In this document: piece by piece, positions 9,606 to 18,504 of the stretch
Numbering within the stretch: position 1 is the stretch's first letter
Layout of the letters: the number at the start of each line of letters is the position of its first letter
Program-made: the position numbers and the translations under genes
The notes under the pieces: generated by a model
The model's database searches: none
The model's input: the letters and a program-made list of their open reading frames with translations, nothing else
Told to the model about the DNA's origin: nothing
Assembly (NCBI GenBank): GCA_018304615.1
Contig: JAGVVV010000011.1
Span: forward strand, 1-58,775
DNA: 58,775 nt
Direction of reading: 5' to 3'
DNA from: Candidatus Aenigmatarchaeota archaeon
GTDB taxonomy: Archaea; Aenigmatarchaeota; Aenigmatarchaeia; CG10238-14; SCSR01

Positions 9606-9625
9606 TGCTCCCACCGGGATTTGAA
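9606..9625 (-). other. tRNA 3'-end remnant (T-loop plus acceptor strand)
   Basis: Minus strand TTCAAATCCCGGTGGGAGCA reads as the 3' end of a tRNA, but no 5' T-stem or body precedes it. Confidence 0.45.
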
Positions 9626-9667
9626 TTTCGGAATAGTTTTTCCAGTGATTAATTTTAAGAAAAAATT

Positions 9668-10087
9668 TTATCTCTTGGATCTCTGTTTATGGCGTCGAGC
9701 CCCACGCTTGCTTGCTCCAGGTTTGTGCGGCTCGTTCCTTCTAGAATCGAATACTAATAGATTACGGTCGTACTGGGTATATATTTCTTTCAAATTTCTA
9801 TCCTTGCTAAAATCAACTAATCCCCTTGCAATTGCCATTCTTATCGAATCAGTCTGGCCTGTCATTCCGCCACTCCTGACGTTCACGTATATGTTTACTT
9901 TCTTAACCAGATCTCCAGCGAGCATCAGCGGTTCTTTCAGTCTCATCCTCAGAAACTCAGTTCCCCACAATTCAAAAGGCTCAGAGTTGATTAAGATTTT
10001 TCCTGTGCCTGGAATTATTTTCGCTCTCGCAATCGAATTTTTTCTTTTTCCTGTGGTGACGATTGTCTTATCTTCCTTCTTTACCAT
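9668..10087 (-). CDS. rps9: Ribosomal protein uS9
   Basis: GKRKNSIARAKIIPGTGKILIN...; C-terminal ARRHKQRSKR. Confidence 0.97.
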   Translation of the reverse strand: MVKKEDKTIVTTGKRKNSIARAKIIPGTGKILINSEPFELWGTEFLRMRLKEPLMLAGDLVKKVNIYVNVRSGGMTGQTDSIRMAIARGLVDFSKDRNLKEIYTQYDRNLLVFDSRRNEPHKPGASKRGARRHKQRSKR

Positions 10088-10509
10088 CTTTTCTTGGCTC
10101 CAAGCGCGATTGAAATCTCCCCGAGAGAGACAGTCTTGCCTCTCAACCTGTCAGCATCTGCTTCCTTGAGTTTCTCAAACTGCATCGATTTCATTTCATC
10201 CGGAACGCCGATGAAAACTTTCAGGTTCTTGTATGCTATTCTTCCTTTCGTCCTGTCCCAAGGAAGCATTCCTCTAACAGTTCTTTTCAGCATCCTGTCA
10301 GGCTGCTTCGGGAAGAAAGGCCCTTTGAAAACATCCCCTTTTTTGTACTTCTTTTTGTAATGTTCTAGTAAAAATTCTCTGCTTGCAGATAGAACAGCCT
10401 TCTCCGCATTAATAATGAAAACTTTCTCTCCTTTCAACAGCTGTTTGGCAATAATCGAAGACATCCTTCCCAGGATTTGGTTTTCAGCATCGTACACTTT
10501 CATGTTCAC
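10081..10509 (-). CDS. rpl13: Ribosomal protein uL13
   Basis: MKVYDAENQILGRMSSIIAKQLLKGEKVFIINAEKA; VRGMLPWDRTKGR. Confidence 0.97.
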   Translation of the reverse strand: MNMKVYDAENQILGRMSSIIAKQLLKGEKVFIINAEKAVLSASREFLLEHYKKKYKKGDVFKGPFFPKQPDRMLKRTVRGMLPWDRTKGRIAYKNLKVFIGVPDEMKSMQFEKLKEADADRLRGKTVSLGEISIALGAKKRW

Positions 10510-10868
10510 ACCAGAATTTTTACCCCGGTTCCCTTCGGATTTTCTTTTACCAGTTCCTCAATCGTCATGATCTTCCCTTTGGACTTTTTAATTTTCTCTT
10601 TCGCCGCTTCTGAGAACTTCCAGGCAGCTACATTGACAGATTTTGTCAGATCTCCAGAACTGAGGACGCTTCCAGGGATAACAACAAAATCGTTTTTATC
10701 AGAATTCCTTTCAATGTCAGAAAGATTAACCTCAACCTTCTTCCTTGTCGGCTTTTCCAACCTCTCAGCTACCGCTAACCATATGTGTGAATTCTCCTTG
10801 AAAGATCTCTCCCTCAAGCTTGAAATCAATTCCTTCAGGTAGGGGTTGGTTGGGCCAGTTCTCTTCAT
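10506..10868 (-). CDS. rpl18e: Ribosomal protein eL18
   Basis: TGPTNPYLKELISSLRERSFKENSHIWLAVAERL; VVIPGSVLSSGDL. Confidence 0.96.
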   Translation of the reverse strand: MKRTGPTNPYLKELISSLRERSFKENSHIWLAVAERLEKPTRKKVEVNLSDIERNSDKNDFVVIPGSVLSSGDLTKSVNVAAWKFSEAAKEKIKKSKGKIMTIEELVKENPKGTGVKILV

Positions 10869-10944
10869 TTCGACACCTTAGACTAACAATTATCTTCTTT
10901 TTTAATGTTTATAAGAATTTAAAATTAAACTCAATAAACATCTT

Positions 10945-12789
10945 ATGGGAGTTTTCTATGTGCTTGAATTTGGAGGTCAGCATACAGACTTGATCGGAAA
11001 TAGACTAACAGGATTAGGACACCAAGTGAAGTACGCCAAAAGCAATATCCCAGTCCGCCAAATGAGCGATGCTGACGGAATCATTCTTTCTGGGGGGCCT
11101 AAAAGCGTCTATCAGCCTGATTCCTATCCTTATCATCCCTCAATCTTCACCTCTAGTAAACCTGTTTTGGGCATATGTTACGGAATGCATGTCATTGCTC
11201 ATAGGCATGGGGGTGAAGTATTTGGTGGAAGGGGTGAATATGGCTGGACAAGAATGACTCTTACAAAACCTCATCAACTTTTCGATGGCGTTCCCCCAGA
11301 ATCAATAGTTTGGATGAACCATGGAGATTCTGTTTCTGGAATAGACGAATCGAATGTCTTTGCTAAATCAGACAAAAATATGGTGTCAATAGGATTTGGA
11401 AATCAAGTCGCAGTCCAATTTCATCCAGAACTTACTCACACAGAATACGGAAATACCATCCTGAGAAATTTCGCCGAAAAAATCTGCGGTGCAATACCTA
11501 ACCAGGTTAAGTTGGAAGATTTTAACGAAAGAGAATATGTAGCCAGAGAAAGAGCTGAAATTAGAAAAATAGTAGGTAAAAAGAAAGGTTTGATTTTTTT
11601 AAGTGGAGGCGTTGATTCTACTGTTGCTTACAGCCTAGCCATCCGCTCTGGAATTTCGCTGATAGGTGTCCACCTCGATATGGGAATTGAACGAAAGGGC
11701 GAGGCAAAAACAGTCAAAAATTACCTACAAGAAATATCAGGCAAAGAGGTCCACATTTTAGACTATTCAGAGAGACTTTTCACTGCTCTTTCAGGTCTCA
11801 CAGATCCTGAAGATAAGAGGAAAACATTCCAAAGACTGTATGACCAGAGTGTTCTAGAAGTTCTAGAAAAATTCGATTTAGATAAAGAGGATGTTGTTTT
11901 CATTGATGGCACTCTTGCAACTGATCGTAGAGAAAGCGGAAAGGAGGCAGCAAAAAAAACTTCGAAAGACGCTGGAACTGTTGCTAGAATAAAAACCCAC
12001 CACAATGTTCGAGGTGAGGATTCGTACAGGAAAGACATCAAATCAGTTGAGCCCTTAAGATTTCTAAGCAAAGATGGAGCTAGACGTCTAGCTCGGCATC
12101 TCAATCTCCCCGATTATATTATTAACAGACCTCCATTCCCAGGGCCGGGCCTTGTAGTCAGACTGATAACAGGGGTTCATTCATACCCAGACGAGTTAGA
12201 ATCACGTGTGTCAGAAATTGCTGCAGGGCACTATTTACGCGGATATCCGTTGCCAATAAAAACCGTAGGCCTTAAAGGAGACAACAGGACATTTGAGAAC
12301 CTTGCTCTAGTCACCGGATATAGAAATTGGGATTCGATAAACTTGACCCAAAAACACATGGCAGAAGAACTTGCAATAAATAGAACTGTGTACTGGGATC
12401 GTAAGTGGGGAAGAAACGGTTTTGATCCTACTCAGCTTACTGACATAAAAAAAGGTATAGAATTCAACAGATCTAACATTTCCCTTCTTAAAGAGGCCAC
12501 AGAAATTACTGAAAATTTATTTTCAGAATACGGTGTGAAATACGATCAGCTTCCAGTAATCGCTTTTCCTTCGAATGATGATGCTGTTGTAATTGCTGTG
12601 AGAGATGTAAATTCTGTAGATTTCAGGAGTGTCAGACCGCTGAGAAAACCAGATGAAATGTCTTGGACATTATGTGATAAAATTGCTTCAAGAATTCTTT
12701 CTCATCCTAATGTTGCAAAATTCGGAGAAGTCGATGCTGTAGTCTTCGATGCCTCTACCAAACCAGCAGCAACCACAGAATGGGAGTAA
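10945..12789 (+). CDS. guaA: GMP synthase, glutaminase and ATP-pyrophosphatase domains in one polypeptide
   Basis: GICYGMHVIAHRHGG, VQFHPELTHTE, FLSGGVDSTVAYSLA, RPPFPGPGLVVR. Confidence 0.96.
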   Translation: MGVFYVLEFGGQHTDLIGNRLTGLGHQVKYAKSNIPVRQMSDADGIILSGGPKSVYQPDSYPYHPSIFTSSKPVLGICYGMHVIAHRHGGEVFGGRGEYGWTRMTLTKPHQLFDGVPPESIVWMNHGDSVSGIDESNVFAKSDKNMVSIGFGNQVAVQFHPELTHTEYGNTILRNFAEKICGAIPNQVKLEDFNEREYVARERAEIRKIVGKKKGLIFLSGGVDSTVAYSLAIRSGISLIGVHLDMGIERKGEAKTVKNYLQEISGKEVHILDYSERLFTALSGLTDPEDKRKTFQRLYDQSVLEVLEKFDLDKEDVVFIDGTLATDRRESGKEAAKKTSKDAGTVARIKTHHNVRGEDSYRKDIKSVEPLRFLSKDGARRLARHLNLPDYIINRPPFPGPGLVVRLITGVHSYPDELESRVSEIAAGHYLRGYPLPIKTVGLKGDNRTFENLALVTGYRNWDSINLTQKHMAEELAINRTVYWDRKWGRNGFDPTQLTDIKKGIEFNRSNISLLKEATEITENLFSEYGVKYDQLPVIAFPSNDDAVVIAVRDVNSVDFRSVRPLRKPDEMSWTLCDKIASRILSHPNVAKFGEVDAVVFDASTKPAATTEWE

Positions 12790-12796
12790 GATTTTG

Positions 12797-12896
12797 TGCG
12801 CCAGGCGGGATTTGAACCCACGCAACGAGCTATATCCTAAATATTGGGAAGCTCGTGTCCTTTCCCGTTTGCTATACCAGGCTAGACTACTGGCGC
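12797..12896 (-). tRNA. tRNA-Gly(CCC) with 13-nt anticodon-loop intron and 14-nt D-loop insertion
   Basis: Acceptor GCGCCAG/CTGGCGC, T-arm GTGGG-TTCAAAT-CCCGC, anticodon stem CGAGC/GCTCG, loop TTCCCA[ATATTTAGGATAT]A; D-arm GTCT-AGCCTGGTA[TAGCAAACGGGAAA]-GGAC. Mature length 73 nt after removing both. Confidence 0.85.
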
Positions 12897-12905
12897 TTTC
12901 GATTT

Positions 12906-12932
12906 GTATCTTAGCCACTGGATCACAGCCGC
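12906..12932 (-). other. tRNA 5'-end fragment (acceptor 5' strand plus D-arm), Gly(TCC)-like
   Basis: GCGGCTGTGATCCAGTGGCTAAGAT matches 21 of 25 nt of the tRNA-Gly(TCC) 5' end at 21866; no anticodon arm follows. Confidence 0.6.
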
Positions 12933-12995
12933 GTTAAATCTATATTATCTATAGTAATTAGAAAAAGACAAGAAATTAAAAAAATCTTAACTTTT

Positions 12996-13151
12996 CTATT
13001 TCTTACCGGCCATTGCCCATGCCACTAGGAAGGCAACTACACCAGCGATAACCCAATTCAATCCTCCCCATGAAGGATACAATTGAGTTAAGAGTCCTAC
13101 GACGATGAAAGCTGTCGTGACAGCCCATGCGCCGCCTGATTGCATTTTCAT
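12996..13151 (-). CDS. Small two-helix membrane protein (51 aa)
   Basis: MKMQSGGAWAVTTAFIVVGLLTQLYPSWGGLNWVIAGVVAFLVAWAMAGKK, preceded by GTAGGTGAATGA (SD-like). Confidence 0.7.
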   Translation of the reverse strand: MKMQSGGAWAVTTAFIVVGLLTQLYPSWGGLNWVIAGVVAFLVAWAMAGKK

Positions 13152-13246
13152 TCATTCACCTACATAGAATTTCGTAAAGACCCCATATAAACCTTTTTGA
13201 CAGTCTTTTACAGGTTTAGTAAATCGATTTTAGAAGGAAAAGAAAG

Positions 13247-13398
13247 CGCCGAGGCAGGGATTTGAACCCTGATGGGCTTGCGCCCGCCAGCTTACTATCT
13301 TTCTCAATTCACCTCCGACTCATCATTAATCAGAGTCAAGCCATGTTTTCATCGAAAAGACTCAAGGCTGGTGCACTACCGGGTTATGCGACCTCGGC
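13247..13398 (-). tRNA. tRNA-Ser(TGA) with 68-nt intron at 37/38
   Basis: Acceptor GCCGAGG/CCTCGGC, class II variable arm GGGC-GCAA-GCCC, T-arm CAGGG-TTCAAAT-CCCTG, anticodon stem CCAGC/GCTGG with CTTGAG at loop 5' side. Confidence 0.88.
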
Positions 13399-13508
13399 TA
13401 TGGTAGCTGCTCATCATCTTGGTATCAGACCTTGAGTCTACACTACAATTATAAACGCATTTTAAATATCTTATTGCTGATTAATCGACTATTCAGAAAG
13501 AGAGTAGT

Positions 13509-13820
13509 CTATCCGAGAACTTCCAATTTCCCTGATTTTGGTATGTTCAGCTGGAGCTTGTCCCTGAATTCAGTCACATATGCGCCAGACACACTGATCG
13601 AATTTCCAGCAGTGACAGCATTTATCTGATTCTCCCAAAGAGAAAGTCCAATCTGTCCTGTGTCATCTTCTATAGTGGCATCAGCCACGTTTTTCTTCCC
13701 GTATCTTGTCTGGACTTGTCTTGACTCTGACACGTCTACTACTTTCCCTTCTACGGTGATGTTGCTCATGCCCCTTTTGATTTCTCCAATTTTCATAATA
13801 TCACTATAATCGTAAGTCAT
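13509..13820 (-). CDS. OB-fold (RPA/SSB-like) nucleic-acid-binding protein
   Basis: ITVEGKVVDVSESRQVQTRYGKKNVADATIEDDTGQIGLSLW pattern; likely start at MKIGEIKRG. Confidence 0.8.
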   Translation of the reverse strand: MTYDYSDIMKIGEIKRGMSNITVEGKVVDVSESRQVQTRYGKKNVADATIEDDTGQIGLSLWENQINAVTAGNSISVSGAYVTEFRDKLQLNIPKSGKLEVLG

Positions 13821-14007
13821 GCTTAAATTTATGCTTCTTCGCTTCCTCCAATTTCCACGAGTCTTCTATTACCATGTCAGGAACGTCCTCTAAGACAGGA
13901 AAAGCCAGTCTGCAATTACCGCACACTAAAAACATTCCCTCTTCTTTTACATCCCCCTTGCACTGAGGGCATGCGAGAATCTTCATCAATTTCTTGTCTA
14001 CTCCCAT
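13804..14007 (-). CDS. Trm112-like zinc-ribbon protein
   Basis: LMKILACPQCKGDVKEEGMFLVCGNCRLAFPVLEDVPDMV. Confidence 0.85.
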   Translation of the reverse strand: MGVDKKLMKILACPQCKGDVKEEGMFLVCGNCRLAFPVLEDVPDMVIEDSWKLEEAKKHKFKHDLRL

Positions 14008-14008
14008 A

Positions 14009-14962
14009 TCAATCCTTTGAATAATTTGGATAAATTCCTTTTTCCATTATCACTCTATCTGTTCTGATTGTTATTCCTTTCTTTCTCTTCATCATCTCGT
14101 CGCTTGACATCTTGGCTATACCGATAGATATCAACTCATCTTTCAAGCTGAATATCCCGATCAATTCTCCTGCTTCTATCCCTTCTTGAATCCTGGTGAT
14201 TCCATTTGGATAAATCGGAGCGCCATTCACGATTGTTGAAATCGCAGAATCCTTGACAAATATTTTTTTATCCTTTTCAATTGCGTTCTCTACGGGAATC
14301 AAAATTTTCTTGATAGGTTTTTCATCCCCTTCCTTCCAAAACTCAAACGCATCCTTTATTGAAACAAGTGAATGAGATTTTTTTTCAGTGAATTCTCCTA
14401 CTTCTACTCTTCTCAGTTCAGCCATGTGAGCTCCAGTTCCAAGTGCCTGGCCGAGGTCATGGATTAGTTTTCTTATGTAAGTCCCTGCTTCGCAACCGAC
14501 TTTGAACAAAACATTCTTCCCATCTATCTCAACTATATCAAAAAAATGAATTTCCCTTTCCCTCTCTCTCCTTGCTACTGCTGATTTTACTGGAGGAAGT
14601 TGTTTTATCTTTCCGATGAAGTGAGATACTTTTTCTTTAAGGAAATTTTCTTCGACACCTTGATGGATGTGCATCATCCCAACATAGGTCTTGTCCAGTC
14701 CGACCAACATCGGCATTATCTTAGTCGCATTTTCCAGAGCGATGGGTAAAACCCCAGTCACACCAGGGTCAAGGGTTCCAGAATGGCCAGCTTTCTTCAA
14801 TTCAAACATCTTTTTTATCCAGTCTGTTATTTGATGGGAAGTCGGACCTTGATGTTTGTCCACAATCACAACAGAAGACTTGATTAATTCCTCTACACTT
14901 CTATCTTCAGGTTTTTTCCCAAATCTCTCATCAGTTTTTTCTTCAGATTTAACGAGCCACAT
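14009..14962 (-). CDS. cbf5: tRNA/rRNA pseudouridine synthase Cbf5/TruB family with PUA domain
   Basis: KHQGPTSHQITDWIKKMFELKKAGHSGTLDPGVTGVLPIALENATK. Confidence 0.95.
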   Translation of the reverse strand: MWLVKSEEKTDERFGKKPEDRSVEELIKSSVVIVDKHQGPTSHQITDWIKKMFELKKAGHSGTLDPGVTGVLPIALENATKIMPMLVGLDKTYVGMMHIHQGVEENFLKEKVSHFIGKIKQLPPVKSAVARREREREIHFFDIVEIDGKNVLFKVGCEAGTYIRKLIHDLGQALGTGAHMAELRRVEVGEFTEKKSHSLVSIKDAFEFWKEGDEKPIKKILIPVENAIEKDKKIFVKDSAISTIVNGAPIYPNGITRIQEGIEAGELIGIFSLKDELISIGIAKMSSDEMMKRKKGITIRTDRVIMEKGIYPNYSKD

Positions 14963-15010
14963 GATTTCTTATAATTTTGCAACGCTAATAAGTATGATTC
15001 CGGCCATCAA

Positions 15011-15397
15011 TTATTTCTTCTTGGCTTTTTTATCTTTAGTTTCCTTTTCTTCTTTCTTCTCTTTAGGCTTTTCGACTTTTGCTTCTTTTGGCGGTTTTGC
15101 CTTTTCAGTTTTGACCTGGGCGGCCGACGGTCTTTTCAATCCGAATTTTGTAATCAATCCTGCTTTCTCAAGTGCCTGAAGCACCTCGTCATCTTGAGAC
15201 CCTTCCTTTATCTCAACAGTGAAAGGCAGCGGTTCCAGATGATCCACATTCGCCCTCCTTCTCTTCACTCCAGTTAGCATTCTAGGACCTGTTACCTCTA
15301 CAAAAGCATCATTAACCTTTTTCAAAACAACACAATACTTTCCAGTTTCTCTTCCAGCAATCTTCATGCACACCCTTCCGATTTCAAATGATGCCAT
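15011..15397 (-). CDS. rpl14e: Ribosomal protein eL14
   Basis: FEIGRVCMKIAGRETGKYCVVLKKVNDAFVEVTGP..GVKRRRANVDHLEP; Lys/Glu-rich C-terminal tail. Confidence 0.93.
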   Translation of the reverse strand: MASFEIGRVCMKIAGRETGKYCVVLKKVNDAFVEVTGPRMLTGVKRRRANVDHLEPLPFTVEIKEGSQDDEVLQALEKAGLITKFGLKRPSAAQVKTEKAKPPKEAKVEKPKEKKEEKETKDKKAKKK

Positions 15398-15405
15398 CTT
15401 CTCAC

Positions 15406-15651
15406 CTAACTAAATTGTTTTCTTGCTCTATCCTTAAATAGCTCTCTCGTGCATTCACCGCACAAATATCCACCATAAGGTCTTGTAGGCCTTCTCTCGC
15501 TCTTAGAAAGCTTCCTTATCTGACTAGCAGTGAGCTTTTTCATTCCATGGAGTTCTCTTCCGCAGTTCGCACACCTGTGAATTCCAGTCTTCTCTCTCTT
15601 GTAAACAAGTTTCGTCCTGCTTCCAGGTACTCTTCTCTTCATCTTACGCAT
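15406..15651 (-). CDS. rpl34e: Ribosomal protein eL34
   Basis: RKMKRRVPGSRTKLVYKREKTGIHRCANCGREL...RPYGGYLCGECTRE. Confidence 0.95.
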   Translation of the reverse strand: MRKMKRRVPGSRTKLVYKREKTGIHRCANCGRELHGMKKLTASQIRKLSKSERRPTRPYGGYLCGECTRELFKDRARKQFS

Positions 15652-16150
15652 AGTCGATCTCCATCAATTTTCTTATGACCCATCCCACTGTCAGTGATGC
15701 AAATATGTACCAGTACAGCCAGTTCACGCTGTCTCCGAGGAACGGAAGGCTGAACGGCAGTTTTGCAACCGGAACTCCCTTGTAAGTCTCTTCATAGGTG
15801 TGTCTGAGCCATGGCAAAAACAAACTGATTATTACAATAGAAATTATCAAAGTCTTAAACGTTACTTTCATATACTGGCTGTTCGCTTTCATCATCTCGC
15901 TCAGATGTTTGTTCGCATCTTCAGTCCTGTTCTCCTTCTGAGCAGCAGTGAGAAGTTCTCTCGTCTCCTCCATCTTATTTTTAATTTCCCTGACAAGATT
16001 TCTGTTCACAGTGAGCCTGTTTATAAAAAGCATCAAAACTGTCAGGAAACTAGAAATTATCAACAAAGATATATGAGGTTGGAAAGCAAAGAGTGGGAAG
16101 AATATTGCATCGAAAATTCCGATCAGTTCTTCAAACACCATTTCATTCAC
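15644..16150 (-). CDS. DUF106/EMC3-like (Oxa1 superfamily) membrane protein
   Basis: Position next to secY and TM organisation with REIKNKMEETRELLTAAQKENRTEDANKHLSEMMKANSQYMKVTFKTLI. Confidence 0.88.
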   Translation of the reverse strand: MNEMVFEELIGIFDAIFFPLFAFQPHISLLIISSFLTVLMLFINRLTVNRNLVREIKNKMEETRELLTAAQKENRTEDANKHLSEMMKANSQYMKVTFKTLIISIVIISLFLPWLRHTYEETYKGVPVAKLPFSLPFLGDSVNWLYWYIFASLTVGWVIRKLMEIDYA

Positions 16151-17609
16151 CTAAAATCTTTCTTACCGCCGGATGAGCTTCGTCCAATCTCTGGTTGCTC
16201 AATTCCTCATAATAGTTATAGAGAATCATAACAGTCAAAAGTATTCCTGTTCCAGTCCCGATTGCTCCGGTGAAGTCTGCCAGTGCTGCTAACAAACCTA
16301 CTGTCAATCCTCCTAAAACTGACAGAGGGGATATGTATTTCGCCAGAACTTGCTCCATGGTTTTTTTGTCGTTCCTGTACCCTGGGATATGCATGCCCGC
16401 CCCTTCAATCTGCTTAGCAACAGATCCTGCATCCATACCTGCAGTGCTGACCCAGAAAATCGAAAACAACATGGCTGCGCCTGTAAGAAACAGGAGATAA
16501 GTGATAGCTCTGATTATTTCTGACTGAGTCAAGATCCCTGTCACTATTTCTCCCAAGAGATTGTTCGGAGCACTCAGGTAGTATACTATATTGAATCCAC
16601 TTGGGCCTAAGACGATTTGCCCTGAAGAATCGTAGCACGCGAACTGGCCGCATGTGAGGCCGTTCCCTGTCGGCACTGCTCCAATCCTTCCAACGAGCTG
16701 CATGTTTGCTAACAGAGCTGCAGCAAGGATTACAGGAATGTTGCTTGTGTAAAGAAGCTTAAGTGACCAAGTTCTCCCGAATCCCCTCATCTTCGACATC
16801 GACAGCGGCACGTCAATTCTTATTCCTTGGATGTAGATGACGATGCAGAAAACAACCAACGTAGCGATCATCGGTAGCAACGGCAACAGGACAGTTGTAA
16901 ATGGGGCACCAGTGAACAAGTCAGTGAAGAAAGTCCATAACAGTCCTGCCGGCGGATTTCCTGTACGAGGCAAGCAAGAGCTCAAGTCCCCTGGCTGGCA
17001 TGCAGACGACAGAGGAGATATCGTTCTCACGAGTATCTGGCTTCCGACTCCTGCGGCTATGAACAAACTGATCCCTGAACCGAATCCCCATTTGCTTACA
17101 ACTTCATCAAGCAATATTGCAATTACTCCACCCATGGCCAACTGCAGCGTAACAACTATCAGCATTGGCAATCCTGGAGCAACAGGCACAGCACCTGCGA
17201 TTACATATGCGAAACCTTCTACAAATGCAAGAATTATGGCCAGGAATTTATCCCATGTCTGGAATTTAGCCCTGCTCTCAGGTTTTGTCATGTCCCAGTT
17301 TATTATTTTAGATCCTACAAGAAGTTGCAAGAGGATTCCTGCTGTAACTATCGGTCCAATACCTAATGTCATCAAACTTCCGAATCTAGAACCAAGAACG
17401 ATTTCCAAAAAAGTCAACTGAGGATTCTCGCTCCTCTGGACTCCGAACGCAGTGATGTTAGAGAGCAGAAGATATGCGACAAGCGCGATACCAGTCCAGA
17501 TTAACCTTGTGTTGAAGCTCTGCTTGTATGTCGGTTTTTCCACCGAAGGCAGGAACTTTGCAATCTTATCTATAATTTCCTTCTTCTCTTCTTCTGGTTG
17601 CTCATCCAA
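16143..17609 (-). CDS. secY: Preprotein translocase subunit SecY
   Basis: Ten-TM-like sequence, WGFGSGISLFIAAGV, YIQGIRIDVPLSMSKMRGFGRTWSLKLLYTSNIPVILAAAL. Confidence 0.97.
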   Translation of the reverse strand: MDEQPEEEKKEIIDKIAKFLPSVEKPTYKQSFNTRLIWTGIALVAYLLLSNITAFGVQRSENPQLTFLEIVLGSRFGSLMTLGIGPIVTAGILLQLLVGSKIINWDMTKPESRAKFQTWDKFLAIILAFVEGFAYVIAGAVPVAPGLPMLIVVTLQLAMGGVIAILLDEVVSKWGFGSGISLFIAAGVGSQILVRTISPLSSACQPGDLSSCLPRTGNPPAGLLWTFFTDLFTGAPFTTVLLPLLPMIATLVVFCIVIYIQGIRIDVPLSMSKMRGFGRTWSLKLLYTSNIPVILAAALLANMQLVGRIGAVPTGNGLTCGQFACYDSSGQIVLGPSGFNIVYYLSAPNNLLGEIVTGILTQSEIIRAITYLLFLTGAAMLFSIFWVSTAGMDAGSVAKQIEGAGMHIPGYRNDKKTMEQVLAKYISPLSVLGGLTVGLLAALADFTGAIGTGTGILLTVMILYNYYEELSNQRLDEAHPAVRKILGE

Positions 17610-18045
17610 TTTTGATCGCCTTTCCGCCAGCTTTCTCTAATTTTTTTATTGCCGACTTGGAAAATAACTTCGCTTCTACGACAAGTGGTTGGGAAATTTT
17701 TCCGCCTCCCAAAACCTTTTCAAATCCTAATTTCAAAACATTAATTTTTATTTTGTCGTCTTCTTTAATTGCAAGTTTTTCCTTCAGTAATCTCTCTGCT
17801 TGTGCGTCCAACATTTTCAGATTAACAGTCGGAATATCTTTCACGGTCCCCTGAGGTCTCTTGAATCCATGCTTTCCGAAAAATTTTTCTTCGCTCTGGA
17901 CGGTAAGACTCCACTTGTATTTATGAAGACCCGCCTTCCCTCTTCCGCCTCTGTTACCAGCACCTCTCGCCTTCTTGTGACTTCCAGTTCCATAAGTCCT
18001 GTGTCCTCTAAACTTTCTAACTTTCTTTCCTCTTCTGACTGTCAT
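17602..18045 (-). CDS. rpl15: Ribosomal protein uL15
   Basis: RRGKKVRKFRGHRTYGTGSHKKARGAGNRGGRGKAG. Confidence 0.97.
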   Translation of the reverse strand: MTVRRGKKVRKFRGHRTYGTGSHKKARGAGNRGGRGKAGLHKYKWSLTVQSEEKFFGKHGFKRPQGTVKDIPTVNLKMLDAQAERLLKEKLAIKEDDKIKINVLKLGFEKVLGGGKISQPLVVEAKLFSKSAIKKLEKAGGKAIKIG

Positions 18046-18504
18046 CTACATCATCCTCTCCAACAGTTTGTTTATCTCTTTCCCTCTGTAGCTCAAATCT
18101 CCACGAGGAAAACCTTCTCTTGTCGACTTGAAACCTTTTGATGGCGGAGTCAGCCTTAAAACTGGTTTCAATTTTTTAAAATCTTTCAACTTCTTCCCTT
18201 TCATCAACTCATCAGCTAATTTCTCAAAAGAATCGAATCCTGTAACTTCTTTTAATGATTTCTTTTCGATTTTCTTATTCCCCATCAACCTCAATCTTTT
18301 TTCCAAAAGGTTCACTAGAGTCTCCTTTTCAACTTCTCCCCATGTTATGAAATCTTTTACATGTCCAAGCATCCCTTTGAAACTCGCATCTTCAGGAACT
18401 AACACGCAGTTGTTCGGTGCTTCTAGCCTCAGCATTTTAAGCGTGTCTTCAACGTCTCTGCTCGCATTTACTGTTCCGCTAATCCTAATCACTGCGAACA
18501 TCAC
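18046..18504 (-). CDS. rpl30: Ribosomal protein uL30
   Basis: FAVIRISGTVNASRDVEDTLKMLRLEAPNNCVLV. Confidence 0.95.
   Translation of the reverse strand: MMFAVIRISGTVNASRDVEDTLKMLRLEAPNNCVLVPEDASFKGMLGHVKDFITWGEVEKETLVNLLEKRLRLMGNKKIEKKSLKEVTGFDSFEKLADELMKGKKLKDFKKLKPVLRLTPPSKGFKSTREGFPRGDLSYRGKEINKLLERMM

Noticed and set aside
9606-9625. Split-tRNA 3' half as explanation for the fragment
   Set aside because: No T-stem 5' strand or anticodon 3' arm precedes it and no matching 5' half (GCTCCCA plus D-arm) was seen in the window; remnant preferred.
12749-12937. 62-aa plus ORF and 76-aa minus ORF over 12688-12937
   Set aside because: Overlap tRNA-Gly(CCC) and guaA; RNRDLNPRN-like text is translated tRNA.
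16837-17421. 194-aa plus-strand ORF
   Set aside because: Entirely antisense to secY, low-complexity translation, no motif.
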